Source: Actinomycetes bacterium (GTDB lineage Bacteria > Actinomycetota > Acidimicrobiia > Acidimicrobiales > RAAP-2). From it: a DNA stretch of 64,000 bases. Made by a program: the position numbers and the translations under genes. Numbering within the stretch: position 1 is the stretch's first letter; every line of letters begins with the position of its first letter. Positions 29,455 through 38,586 of the stretch are shown here, one piece after another. The stretch spans positions 1-64,000 of the forward strand of contig JAJYDR010000003.1 of the NCBI GenBank assembly GCA_021777285.1, in the 5' to 3' direction. The notes below the pieces were generated by a model. It was not told the DNA's origin. It worked only from the letters and a program-made list of their open reading frames with translations, and did no database searches.

Positions 29455-30384
29455 TCAGTCCACCAGCGTGCGCCCGGTGAGACGCAAGAAGACGTCCTCG
29501 AGCGAACTGCGTCGAACAAGGGAACTCAGCGGCGTGATCCGCTGCTCGTGGATACGCTGCAGGGTCGCATCGCCCTCGTCCACGTAGAGCAGGACCCGGT
29601 CGGGCAGGATCTCCAGCCACTGCGCGAACGGCGCGAGCCGGTCGTGGTAGCCATCGTGCGAGTCGGTGTCGAAGCGCAGCTCGACGACCTCGCGGGTGGA
29701 GTGGTGGGTGATCAGCTCGCGCGGCGTGCCCGACGCGACGATCGAGCCGTGGTCCATCACGACGAGACGGTCGCAGAGCTGTTCGGCCTCGTCCATGTAG
29801 TGCGTCGTGATGATGAGGGTCACGCCCTCGCGCTTCAACCGGTAGAGCCGGTCCCAGAGGAGGTGGCGCGCCTGGGGATCGAGGCCGGTGGTCGGCTCGT
29901 CGAGGATCAGGATCTCGGGCTGGTTGATGAGCGCCCGGGCAATGGTGAGCCGGCGCTTCATGCCCCCTGAGAGGTCGTCGACCCGGTCGTCAGCGCGCTC
30001 GCTCAACTGGGCGAAGGCCAGCAGCTCCGAGGCGCGCTCACGCAGTACCGCGCGAGGGATGTCGAAGTAGCGGCCGAACATCTCCAGGTTGAGCCGCACC
30101 GACAGCTCGAGCTCGAGCGTGTCCTCTTGGGGGACGACGCCGATCCGTCCGCGGATCTCGGGACCGTGGGTGCGCGGATCAAGGTCGAAGACGCTGAGCG
30201 AGCCGGCGGTCGGCCTCGAGACCGCCGAGATCATCCGCATCGTGCTCGTCTTGCCGGCACCGTTGGGGCCGAGGAAGCCGAAGCTCTCGCCGCGTTCGAC
30301 CGAGAAGCTCACGCCGTCGACGGCGGTGAACTCGCCGAAACGTTTGACGAGGTCGCGGGCCTGAAGGATCGGCTGCGTCGTCAC
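29455..30384 (-). CDS. ABC-2 transporter ATP-binding protein
   Basis: 309 residues, DrrA/NodI type. Walker A GPNGAGKTST near residue 39, signature LSGGMKRRLTIARAL, Walker B ILILDEPTTGLDP, and the His switch ITTHYMDEAEQLCDR. The C-terminal extension of about 80 residues is usual for this exporter class. First gene of the three-gene exporter operon. Confidence 0.93.
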   Translation of the reverse strand: MTTQPILQARDLVKRFGEFTAVDGVSFSVERGESFGFLGPNGAGKTSTMRMISAVSRPTAGSLSVFDLDPRTHGPEIRGRIGVVPQEDTLELELSVRLNLEMFGRYFDIPRAVLRERASELLAFAQLSERADDRVDDLSGGMKRRLTIARALINQPEILILDEPTTGLDPQARHLLWDRLYRLKREGVTLIITTHYMDEAEQLCDRLVVMDHGSIVASGTPRELITHHSTREVVELRFDTDSHDGYHDRLAPFAQWLEILPDRVLLYVDEGDATLQRIHEQRITPLSSLVRRSSLEDVFLRLTGRTLVD

Positions 30385-30606
30385 GCCGCCTCCGCGAACA
30401 CCGAACGTGATCGCGCACGGCGCGACGCGGTCTCGTTCATGTTCTCGTTCCTTCTGCTCGATCGCGGAATCCGCGAGCCCGGGGGTGGCGCTGACGGCTC
30501 AGCACGTCGCTTCGGTGGCGCCCCAGTGTTGAGACCATCGTAGGCATTCGGCCACGAAGCGTCGAGGACTTTGTCCGGGTGCGAGGCGGTGGCGCTGAGT
30601 GCTCGC

Positions 30607-31632
30607 TCAGTCGATGGATCGGGTCAAGATGCGCACCAGCGAGCCGATGGCGCGCGGGGTGACGAAGCGGTTGGAGCGCACGACGAAGACGGGCCACGTC
30701 TCGTCAGGCAGGAACTTGGACCTGAACTGGTTGATGCGCGCGAATCGGTATCGCCGGTCGAAGTAGTTGAGCACGCGGTCGCCGAGCGGGCCCATGGCGT
30801 GCGGGCGGTCCGCGACGCCGTCGGGCCGCCAGAACGGGAGCGGCCCGTTCGAGGCCCACGAGAATCCTTCGTCGCGCAAGACATCCAGGGCGAAGGCCAT
30901 CGCACCCTCCAGGGCTCCGCGCGGGGCACTGGGATCGCGCACCGGGTCCTGGAGGTACCACGTCACGTCGTTCACGGGCGTGCACGTGATCGACGCGACG
31001 AGTCCGGCGGGGCCCTCGCAGACGAAGTAGCGACGCAGGTGCGCGAGCTCGGTGAACTCGTTGCGCAAGAACGAGTCGGTCCGCCGCTCGCGGCGTTCCT
31101 GCTTCCAGCGCTCCTCGATCCGCTGCAGGTCGTCGAAGTCCGAGCGCCGCGTGAGCGGCCACGCCTCGCGCCACGAGTAGCCCAGCTTGACCGCGTGACT
31201 GCGGGCCCACCGGACCTTTTGGCGTCGGCCGCCTTGGAGCGACCACTGGTGCAGGTCGATGAGACACTCGGTGCCGATCCACGTCGCGTGCATGCCGAGA
31301 GCGACTGCCGCGTCGGCTGTCGTCTGGTTGACCGGCATCGCGAAGAGCTGCTTGTGCAGCGCGTGAGCGTGTCGGAGCAGACGAGCGACGAGATCGGCCT
31401 GCTGGGACGGCTCGGCCACGGGCGAGCGCCACGAGACGAGGCAGTGCCGGGCTTCGAGGAAGGCGACGAACCCTGTTCGGTCCTCATTCCAGAGCACCTG
31501 CCAGGGGTCTGGTCCGAGCACGGTGAAGTGTCCCGCCTCGGCGCCGTACTTGGCCAGCACACGGGTCAAATCGTCGCCGACCAGCGCGGCGAAGGTGAGC
31601 GAGGGATCTGGGCCGGGCTTGTCCTGCCGCAT
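30607..31632 (-). CDS. DUF2156 family protein (MprF C-terminal-like)
   Basis: 341 residues resembling the soluble GNAT-fold catalytic domain of phosphatidylglycerol lysyltransferase (MprF). GAMAFALDVLRDEGFSWASNGPLPF carries the family core (ALDVLRDEGFSWASNGPLP), and the C-terminal LNYFDRRYRFARINQFRSKF is characteristic of DUF2156. No membrane domain, so a role in aminoacyl-lipid synthesis is uncertain. GGGAG lies 6 nt upstream of the ATG. Confidence 0.8.
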   Translation of the reverse strand: MRQDKPGPDPSLTFAALVGDDLTRVLAKYGAEAGHFTVLGPDPWQVLWNEDRTGFVAFLEARHCLVSWRSPVAEPSQQADLVARLLRHAHALHKQLFAMPVNQTTADAAVALGMHATWIGTECLIDLHQWSLQGGRRQKVRWARSHAVKLGYSWREAWPLTRRSDFDDLQRIEERWKQERRERRTDSFLRNEFTELAHLRRYFVCEGPAGLVASITCTPVNDVTWYLQDPVRDPSAPRGALEGAMAFALDVLRDEGFSWASNGPLPFWRPDGVADRPHAMGPLGDRVLNYFDRRYRFARINQFRSKFLPDETWPVFVVRSNRFVTPRAIGSLVRILTRSID

Positions 31633-31903
31633 CGAGCTCCCGTCTCTCTTCGTTCACCTGACGGGCCCCGGGGTCTGGCGCCTCGTCGCGCCAACGCCTC
31701 GACCGGTCTGGCACCAACCGTATACCTGGGCTCTTTCACGGGACCGTCACCGTGTGCCGGTGGGATGACGGCCGTTCCGGTGTCGAACGCTTCTCGAGAC
31801 GTGCGCGGTCACGGCGAATTCGAGCGTCGACGCCACGTTGCGCCCGCCGGGCGGGCAGTGGCGTTCGTTCCTATGCTGACGATGCAGATTGGGGGCGACG
31901 CAC

Positions 31904-32464
31904 ATGAGCGAGTACGTCGATTGGCCGGTTGCGAGTGACCAACCGGTCGGGCTCGCCGTGCTGTTGCCGGGCCAGCACTATCCAGCGACGATGCCACTGC
32001 TCACCTTCGCGGGCAGAGTGGCAGCCCAGCGTGGCTGGCGAGTTCGTGCCGTCTCGTGGCAGGCGCCACAACTGGACATCCAGGAAGCCATTGCCTGGGT
32101 CGGGTCCGAACTGCAGCACGCGATCGGCGACTTCAACGGACGCGTGCTGGTGATCGCAAAATCGCTCGGCACGTGTAGCGCGGTTTACGCGAGTCAGCTC
32201 GGCTTCGACGCCATCTGGCTGACCCCACTGCTGCACGTGCCCGATGTCGTTGCGGCGATGGCCCGCAACTCGGGTCGACAGCTGCTCGTCGGTGGCACCG
32301 AGGACCCCGCGTGGGACAGCGCAATCGCGCGGACGATCGGAGGAGACATTTTCCAGGTCGACGGCGCGGACCACGGCATGTTCGTCCCCGACGCGGTTCG
32401 CAGCGCCGAACTGCACGCCGACGTCGCTCGCGCGATCGACCAGTGGCTCCTAACCACGCCGTGA
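31904..32464 (+). CDS. Small alpha/beta-hydrolase-like protein
   Basis: 186 residues. LAVLLPGQHYPATMPLL looks like the first strand and oxyanion loop, VIAKSLGTCSA like the nucleophile elbow (KSLG), and DGADHGMFVPD supplies the His. ATG 31904 has a GGGGG tract about 9 nt upstream; TTG 31889 is the alternative. Substrate unknown. Confidence 0.75.
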   Translation: MSEYVDWPVASDQPVGLAVLLPGQHYPATMPLLTFAGRVAAQRGWRVRAVSWQAPQLDIQEAIAWVGSELQHAIGDFNGRVLVIAKSLGTCSAVYASQLGFDAIWLTPLLHVPDVVAAMARNSGRQLLVGGTEDPAWDSAIARTIGGDIFQVDGADHGMFVPDAVRSAELHADVARAIDQWLLTTP

Positions 32465-32504
32465 CGAGTCGACGTCGCACCGCGATGTCAAAAGACCCGG
32501 GGCG

Positions 32505-32510
32505 TAATCT
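32505..32510 (+). promoter_or_regulatory. -10 box of the c-di-GMP enzyme gene
   Basis: TAATCT ends 6 nt before GTG 32517, without a ribosome site, suggesting leaderless transcription. Confidence 0.5.
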
Positions 32511-32516
32511 AAGGCG

Positions 32517-35500
32517 GTGGACGGGCACGAGGCGACACGCCGCTGGTTGATCGCGGCTGGTATCGCGTGGGAAGTCGCCGTCATCGCAACCGACCTCGCG
32601 ATGGAGAGCCATCACGTCACACTGATCTTGCTCACGGTTCCCGTCCTCGCGTTGTCGCCCTATGTGTCGCGCGCCACGACGGTCGTGGGCTCGTTCGTCG
32701 CGTTTCTCGCCGCCCTCGTGCTCAGCATCCACGACCGCACCGTCAACACCGAGCGTCAATGGACGTCGCTCGTCGTGGTGGTGCTCGTGTGCTCCTTCGC
32801 CGTGTGGATCGCGACGCTGACTCGGCGGCTTGGCAATCAGGTCGTAGCGGCCTCAGAGGAAGCGAATCACGACAGCCTCACTGGACTTCGCAATCGCCGC
32901 GGTATTAGTACCGGGACGCTGGATGGCCTCGAGGGGGGCCGGCCCCTCGCCGTGATTTTGGTGGATCTGGATCACTTCAAGCAGGTGAACGACACCTACG
33001 GGCACGACGTGGGTGATCAGGTGCTGATTGAGGTGGCGCACCGACTGCGCGGCGCCGTGCGCGACCAAGACGTGGTCTCGCGCTACGGGGGCGAGGAGTT
33101 CGTCGTGCTCTCGCGAAGCGGGGACGACGCACCAACGATCGCCGAGCGAATCCTGCACGACCTGCGAAGCCAGCCCGTCGACACCCCGAGCGTGGCCCTC
33201 ACCGTCACCGCGTCGGCAGGCGTTGCGAGCGTCGACGACGAGGGTGGGGTCGAGTTCGCCCTGCTGCGCGCCGACGAAGCGCTCTACGCGGCGAAGCGGG
33301 CTGGGCGAGATCAAGTGGTGGTGTGGAGCGCCTCGGCGTCACAGTGGTGGAATGCTCCGCGCGACGAGCACGTGCGACGGGCACCCCGAAACGGGTTGAC
33401 ATCGCCTGCGCCCACCCCGTTGATCGGCAGTGGCGCCCTGCTCGAGCACGTTCACTACCTCATCGGAACGGGGTCGATGGCCTGGATTGACACGGACGTG
33501 AGTGGGCGCATTGTGGGTGCGTCGACGTCGGTGGACACGATCCTCGGCGTGACGCCCGACGAGATTGAGGGCACGATGTCCTGGGACCTGTTCGACGAGC
33601 GTGACCGAACCGTGGCCCGCTCCAGGCGACAGGCCATCTTGCGCGGCGAGGTCGTGGGCGAGCGACCATTGCGGGTGCAGCACGCAACGAGGGGCAGCCG
33701 CTGGGTCATCGTCGGAGCGACGCGGCGCGTGAGCGCCGGTGAGGTAGTCGGTGCGGTGATGAGCCTGCGCGAGTTCCACGCCGAGACGGTGCAACGTCAC
33801 GCTCTCGCCGCCCTCCTGGAGGCGGGCAAGCTCTTCGCGACCGCTGAATCAGAGTCGACCCTCGTGCAGCAACTCTGCGACGCCTTGGTCAACCACGGCG
33901 AATACGTCTTCGCGTGGTACGGACGACGGCGCGAGGACTTCACGGTCGAGAAGGTCGCGATGAGTCGCGAGCACCGCGAATACCTCAACTCGGTCTCCCT
34001 GCGCTACGACGACAGCGCCGTCGGAAGAGGTCCGACGGGGCGCGCCCTCGCGACGGAGGTGATCCAGACGATCGACGACCTTCAGAGCGAGGCGTCGTTC
34101 CTGCCGTGGCAACAGGCGGCGCTGCTGCACGGCTTCCGATCGTCGATCGCAATCCCGGTCTTCGCATCCTCGCAGCTCGACGGTGTCATCACCATCTACG
34201 CCGGTGAGAGCGAAGCGTTCCCTCGGGTCGCTCAAGAGACGCTGACGCAGATCGCGATCCTGGTCGGTTCGAGTCTGGAGCGCATCCGCACGAGGCAGCG
34301 CATGGCCGAGAGTTCGTCCCAAGAGGCCATTCTCTCGCGCGCCATCGATCAGACCAGCGACTCGGTGCTCATCACCGATGTTCATGGTCAGATCATCTTC
34401 GTCAACGACGCGCTGCTGGAGAACTCGGGATTCGAGCGCGATGAGGTGATCGGACACAACCCTCGCATCTTCCAGAGCGGTTTGACACCGCCCGACGTGT
34501 ACACGCAGATGTGGGATCGACTGTTGCGCCGCGAAACGTGGCGCGGCCAGGTCGTCAATCGCCGCAAGGACGGACGGCTGATCTTCGAGCAGACCACTAT
34601 CTCTCCACTCGTCGAAGGGGATCGCATCGTCGGCTACGTCGGCGTGCGCAAGGACATGACCGGACTGTTTGCCCTCGAGGAGCGCTTGGGTGACGTCGTC
34701 AACGAGCGCCAGGCGCTGACCCTCGCGTTCTCCGAACCGCTGGCGGCCACGGATTTTGCGGAGGCGGCGAGGGACTTCTGCGTGCGCTTGCTCTCGCTGC
34801 CGGCGGTCAAGTCCGCGCGTATCGCGGTATTGGGAACGAGCCATTCGCTGCTTCCCGAGGTGGTCGACTTCCACGGGGTGCTGCACCTCGGTGGCGAGCC
34901 CATCGAACTCGATCCAGACGTGGTCGCACGATTGGAGTCGGGACCGCTGCTGCTGGTATCGGCGACTGAGGAACACATCGGCGAGCGAGTGCTGGCCCCT
35001 TCGCTGCTGACGGCACTCGGGGAGGAGACCTACAAGCGCGCCGCGCTTGTAGGTCTCTCGTGGGGCGCAGTTCCCCGTGCGCTTGTCGTGATGGGCGTCA
35101 GCAATGACGCCGATCTGGTCCAAATGGACGACATCATGTTCCGCGAGATCGGCTTGATCGCGACGCAGTCGCTCGCCGAGCTGGCTTTGCGCTACGCGGA
35201 CTCCTACGCCGGCCGCCAACAGATGGCCGAGCTCATCGCGGACAAGTCCTTCGACACGCGGTTCCAGCCGATCGTGGACTTTCGCTCCGGCACGACGCTG
35301 GGATTCGAGGCACTGACCAGGTTCCAAGACGGTCGGACGCCGGATCAGGTCTTCGACGAGTCCGGCCGGTTGGGCTATCGCGGCGAACTCGAGCGTGCGT
35401 GCGCCCAGTCCGCGCTCGACCAGGCGACGCTCCTGCCGCCCGATGCGTTCGTGACGCTCAACTTCCTTCCCAGTGTGCTCAGCGAAACGGCCACGCGGCA

Positions 35501-35915
35501 CCTCATCAACGAGTCCGCTCGTCCGGTCATCGTCGAGGTCACCGAGTACGCGGCCGTCGACGACTACTCCCAATTGCTCGACGCCATCGCGACCCTGCCC
35601 AACGCGAGGCTGGCGGTCGACGATGCTGGCGCCGGGCATTCGAGCCTACGCCACGTGATGGAACTCAATCCCGACATCGTCAAGATCGACATCTCACTCA
35701 TCAGCAACATCGACGCGCGGCCCGACAAACAGGCGCTCGTCGCGTCCCTGGTCCACTTCGGATCCCTGACCGGGACGATCCTGGTCTTTGAGGGCGTCGA
35801 GCGGGCCGAGGAGTTCGAGACACTGAGCGACCTCGCCCGGGAATGGCCCGAGGCGATCGTGTGGGGACAGGGCTACTGGTGGTCCCGCCCGGCTCCCGTG
35901 TCGACGTTCCGCTAG
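32517..35915 (+). CDS. Membrane GGDEF-PAS-GAF-PAS-EAL protein (c-di-GMP synthesis and turnover)
   Basis: 1132 residues. Order: about four membrane helices (12-101), GGDEF domain (112-272) with active-site GGEEF at 191-195, PAS (about 318-420), GAF (430-590), PAS (600-710), a GAF-like segment (715-895) and EAL (903-1132). The EAL motifs look complete: FEAL at 930-933, VEVTE, DDAGAG near 1035, VKID near 1055 and a late FEGVE. So both cyclase and phosphodiesterase activity are possible. GGDEF and EAL are normally adjacent; here about 630 residues separate them. A perfect 16-bp inverted repeat lies at codons 837-847. Confidence 0.92.
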   Translation: MDGHEATRRWLIAAGIAWEVAVIATDLAMESHHVTLILLTVPVLALSPYVSRATTVVGSFVAFLAALVLSIHDRTVNTERQWTSLVVVVLVCSFAVWIATLTRRLGNQVVAASEEANHDSLTGLRNRRGISTGTLDGLEGGRPLAVILVDLDHFKQVNDTYGHDVGDQVLIEVAHRLRGAVRDQDVVSRYGGEEFVVLSRSGDDAPTIAERILHDLRSQPVDTPSVALTVTASAGVASVDDEGGVEFALLRADEALYAAKRAGRDQVVVWSASASQWWNAPRDEHVRRAPRNGLTSPAPTPLIGSGALLEHVHYLIGTGSMAWIDTDVSGRIVGASTSVDTILGVTPDEIEGTMSWDLFDERDRTVARSRRQAILRGEVVGERPLRVQHATRGSRWVIVGATRRVSAGEVVGAVMSLREFHAETVQRHALAALLEAGKLFATAESESTLVQQLCDALVNHGEYVFAWYGRRREDFTVEKVAMSREHREYLNSVSLRYDDSAVGRGPTGRALATEVIQTIDDLQSEASFLPWQQAALLHGFRSSIAIPVFASSQLDGVITIYAGESEAFPRVAQETLTQIAILVGSSLERIRTRQRMAESSSQEAILSRAIDQTSDSVLITDVHGQIIFVNDALLENSGFERDEVIGHNPRIFQSGLTPPDVYTQMWDRLLRRETWRGQVVNRRKDGRLIFEQTTISPLVEGDRIVGYVGVRKDMTGLFALEERLGDVVNERQALTLAFSEPLAATDFAEAARDFCVRLLSLPAVKSARIAVLGTSHSLLPEVVDFHGVLHLGGEPIELDPDVVARLESGPLLLVSATEEHIGERVLAPSLLTALGEETYKRAALVGLSWGAVPRALVVMGVSNDADLVQMDDIMFREIGLIATQSLAELALRYADSYAGRQQMAELIADKSFDTRFQPIVDFRSGTTLGFEALTRFQDGRTPDQVFDESGRLGYRGELERACAQSALDQATLLPPDAFVTLNFLPSVLSETATRHLINESARPVIVEVTEYAAVDDYSQLLDAIATLPNARLAVDDAGAGHSSLRHVMELNPDIVKIDISLISNIDARPDKQALVASLVHFGSLTGTILVFEGVERAEEFETLSDLAREWPEAIVWGQGYWWSRPAPVSTFR
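35025..35057. repeat. Perfect 16-bp inverted repeat inside the c-di-GMP gene
   Basis: GAGACCTACAAGCGCG (35025-35040) and its exact reverse complement (35042-35057) flank one base, C35041. It encodes part of the GAF-like segment (ETYKRAALVGL), so it does not break the frame. Such a long perfect palindrome is not expected by chance. Confidence 0.85.
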
Positions 35916-35922
35916 GGCGAAC

Positions 35923-37275
35923 CTAGTCCTCGGGCGCTGTCGATGCGGATTCGGTGAGCACGCCAATTCGCGCGGGCCGCCCGTCAAACTCCGTGACGAT
36001 CGACCTCGCGCGCACTCCGATCCGTCGCCCCGTGTCGTCCAGTGTCTCGAAGGTGAAGTCGATGTTCCCCTCGTCGTTGGTGCGCGTCTTTTCGATCAGT
36101 GCGTCGAGGCGATCGCGGAACTCTGTTGGCACACTGAGCCGCGACTCGCGGCCGATCAGCTCCTTCGCCGAGGAGAAGCCCAGCAGTTTGGCCGAGCGGT
36201 CGTTCAGGAAACTGAACCGGCTGTCCTGGATCACGTAGATGCCGAGGTGGAGCTGGTCCAGGGCGTGATTGAGGTTTCGCTCGAACCGGGTGGCGACTTC
36301 CCTTGAGCGCAACTCCTGTCGGCGCGAGGAGAAGTTCTCGAGCGCGTAAGAGATGTCCGAGGAGACCTCGCTGAGCAGTCGGTCGATCTCCTCGCTGAAA
36401 TGCAACTCGCTGCGCGAGTACGCGGTCAGGACGGCCACGGTCGACCCGTCGCGTTTGAGGGGGAGTGATTCGCTGGACGCCCAGTGGTGCTTGATCACCA
36501 GCTGGCCGATGGCGTCGTCCGCCAGTGTCGTGGACGCGCGGCGCCAGACAATGCGGCCCTCGTTCAACGAGATCAACGCCAAGTCGTAGGAGGCCGCTGG
36601 GTTCCGCTCGAGGATCTCCTGGCGCGCGGCGAGGAACTCCTCGACCCCCACCCCGGCCCAGGCCACGGGTACGAGCTCGCGTCCGTTGTCGAACTGGCCG
36701 ATCCACGCGGCGTCGGCGTGACCGGAGTCCACCATCGCCTGGCACACGCGGTGGAAGAGCTCCGATTCGTCGTGGCTGTTCACCGTCGCGTGATTGCAAG
36801 CGCTGAGCGTCTTGTACAGCTTGACGAGCTCCTCGTTGGACACCTCGATCGCCTTGCGATCGCCGACATCGAAGATGACGCCCCGAATCGTGAGGCCAGA
36901 GCCCGTCTCGTCGCGGGCTACGACGCGACCGCGGACGCAGAGCCAGTGAATGCTCTGGTCCGGCCAGAGAACACGGAAGTCGAACTCGTATGAGTCAGGC
37001 CCCCCGGGCGCGAGTGACTCATCAATGACCCGGTTGGCGAGAGGGCGGTCCTCGTCAATGGTTGCGTCTAGGAAGGTTTCAGCGTGCCAAGGGTTCTGCC
37101 AGTCCAGTCCGTAGAGCGCGTCGTGATTCGCGGATCGCTGCATCAGGTTTTCGCGGACGTTGTACTCCCAAACGGCCACACCGCTCATCTCGGTCGTTAC
37201 TCGAAGCAACTCATCGGAAGCGAGCAACTCATAAGGGAGGGGGGCCCGTCTAGAACGCTCGTCGTCGCTCGACAT
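35923..37275 (-). CDS. PAS-GAF-PAS sensory protein without output domain
   Basis: 450 residues. An N-terminal PAS (about 20-135; VAVWEYNVRENLMQRSANHD region), a GAF (about 150-310) and a C-terminal PAS (about 330-445; HLGIYVIQDSRFSFLNDRSA). No kinase, GGDEF, EAL or DNA-binding domain follows. Its GAF and PAS wording resembles that of the converging c-di-GMP enzyme. ATG 37275 is chosen because GGAGG lies 9 nt upstream; TTG 37284 would put GGAGG too close. Confidence 0.8.
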   Translation of the reverse strand: MSSDDERSRRAPLPYELLASDELLRVTTEMSGVAVWEYNVRENLMQRSANHDALYGLDWQNPWHAETFLDATIDEDRPLANRVIDESLAPGGPDSYEFDFRVLWPDQSIHWLCVRGRVVARDETGSGLTIRGVIFDVGDRKAIEVSNEELVKLYKTLSACNHATVNSHDESELFHRVCQAMVDSGHADAAWIGQFDNGRELVPVAWAGVGVEEFLAARQEILERNPAASYDLALISLNEGRIVWRRASTTLADDAIGQLVIKHHWASSESLPLKRDGSTVAVLTAYSRSELHFSEEIDRLLSEVSSDISYALENFSSRRQELRSREVATRFERNLNHALDQLHLGIYVIQDSRFSFLNDRSAKLLGFSSAKELIGRESRLSVPTEFRDRLDALIEKTRTNDEGNIDFTFETLDDTGRRIGVRARSIVTEFDGRPARIGVLTESASTAPED

Positions 37276-37744
37276 ACGAAGCAACCTCCATTGCGATGAG
37301 CCGCAATTGCCCTGTGGTGCACCGATCCTAACGTCGCACCCCGGAATGTCAATCGCGGGTTTCGTTCCACCACTCCCTCCGGGCCCCGTCTCCTCTTCTG
37401 ACTAGGGAGACGTAGAAATGCGATTTGATTGCGAGCGGCATTCAGTGGCGCCGGGTGGCCGCGGAGTGGTCTTCGGGCCGATTCGACTGTGCACCGGCGC
37501 AGCTCGTGCGTATAGCCCTCGTCCCGTCTGACGGGTGGGCACGCGAAGACTCGAGAGTCGCGCGGCTCGACGAAGCGCGATCACCACGAACTGCTCGATG
37601 GCGTAGAGACCGATCGACCCTCACCTGCTGTCGCGACGGCCGCGATCGAGACCGAGTTTGATCGGCGCGACCAGTTCCCTGGTACTCCCCTGCGCCCAGC
37701 GTCGCGATGGCCGGGGTCGCGAGGGCATGGAACTTCGTTGCGGA
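37276..37744. other. Gene-free stretch between the PAS gene and tRNA-Leu
   Basis: Several short frames exist, but one is the usual read-through shadow of tRNA-Leu and none has a ribosome site. The promoter of the PAS/GAF gene presumably lies near 37290-37400. Nothing else recognised. Confidence 0.5.
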
Positions 37745-37762
37745 ACCGGACGAAAGTCCGGT
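37745..37762 (-). terminator. Hairpin downstream of tRNA-Leu
   Basis: ACCGGAC and GTCCGGT form a perfect 7-bp stem with a 4-nt loop, starting 4 nt past the tRNA 3' end. There is no clear U-tract, so it may be a processing or weak termination signal. Confidence 0.45.
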
Positions 37763-37765
37763 CGG

Positions 37766-37852
37766 TGGTGGGCGAGGGGGGACTTGAACCCCCACATCCT
37801 TTCGAATACAGGCACCTGAAGCCTGCGCGTCTGCCTATTTCGCCACTCGCCC
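37766..37852 (-). tRNA. tRNA-Leu (anticodon CAG)
   Basis: 87 nt including an encoded CCA. Acceptor GGGCGAG pairs with CUCGCCC; the anticodon loop reads CUUCAGG, a long variable arm is present, and the T arm is GGGGGTTCAAGTCCCCC. It decodes CUG. Confidence 0.95.
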
Positions 37853-37938
37853 TGGGACTTGGTTACATTAGTCCAAGTTGGCTACCCCGGCGTCTACGAC
37901 GTCGGTTTTGGGGCGCTGGCCAGTACCATTAGGTGGTT

Positions 37939-38586
37939 ATGGTGCTCAAGTCTGTGGAAAACCGTCTGGAGCGGCTCTTCGAGCGGACTTTCGCGCGTCC
38001 GTTCAAGAGTGGGCTGCAGCCAATCGAGATCGGTGCGCGGATCATCCGCGAGGTGGACCTGACGCGCCAACTGACGAACCAGGGACCGATCTCGCCGAAC
38101 GAGATTCACGTCTGGTTGAGCCCCGCCGACGCGAATCGGTTCGACGGATTCCAAAAGGCGTTGATCAGTGAGCTCGAGGAGACGGTCCGCCAGCACGCGA
38201 TCAACGAGGGGTACAACTTCGTCGGACCGGTCGCGGTCGAGATATTCGTCGACGACGATCTTCGAACCGGCGACCTCGCGGTCAAGACCGATTTCCTCGG
38301 CGGCGATGCGCACCCGCGGCTCATCGCTGACGACGGACGCACCTTCACGATCGGCGACCGACCAGTCGTGATTGGGCGTAGCCCCGACGTGGACGTCGTC
38401 ATCAATGACTCGAACGTCTCGCGTCGCCACGCGGAGGTCTGGCGAACGGCTGAAGGGGTCGCCATCAGGGATTTGCAGTCAACGAACGGGACCTACGTGA
38501 ACGGACATCGTGTCACCGCGGTCTCGCTCTCGCCCCGTGACGACGTGACCGTCGGGGCGCTGCACCTACGGATTGAGTTGGCTTGA
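37939..38586 (+). CDS. fhaA: FHA-domain protein FhaA (DUF3662 + FHA)
   Basis: 215 residues. The N-terminal DUF3662 domain (MVLKSVENRLERLFERTFARP, cut) is joined to a C-terminal FHA phosphothreonine-binding domain (VVIGRSPDVDVVI, VSRRHAEV, STNGTYVNG). FhaA links Ser/Thr kinase signalling to peptidoglycan synthesis in mycobacteria. ATG 37939 is 9 nt after a TACCAT -10 box; GTG 37933 is possible. It leads the fhaA-fhaB-pstP-pbpA-pknB run. Confidence 0.93.
   Translation: MVLKSVENRLERLFERTFARPFKSGLQPIEIGARIIREVDLTRQLTNQGPISPNEIHVWLSPADANRFDGFQKALISELEETVRQHAINEGYNFVGPVAVEIFVDDDLRTGDLAVKTDFLGGDAHPRLIADDGRTFTIGDRPVVIGRSPDVDVVINDSNVSRRHAEVWRTAEGVAIRDLQSTNGTYVNGHRVTAVSLSPRDDVTVGALHLRIELA

Noticed and set aside
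33849..35639. 596-codon minus-strand frame opposite the c-di-GMP enzyme
   Set aside because: Sense strand encodes intact GGDEF, PAS and EAL motifs; the antisense is composition-driven.
37442..37795. Minus-strand frame beginning MGVQVPPRPP
   Set aside because: Its start is the translated 3' half of tRNA-Leu, a well-known false positive.
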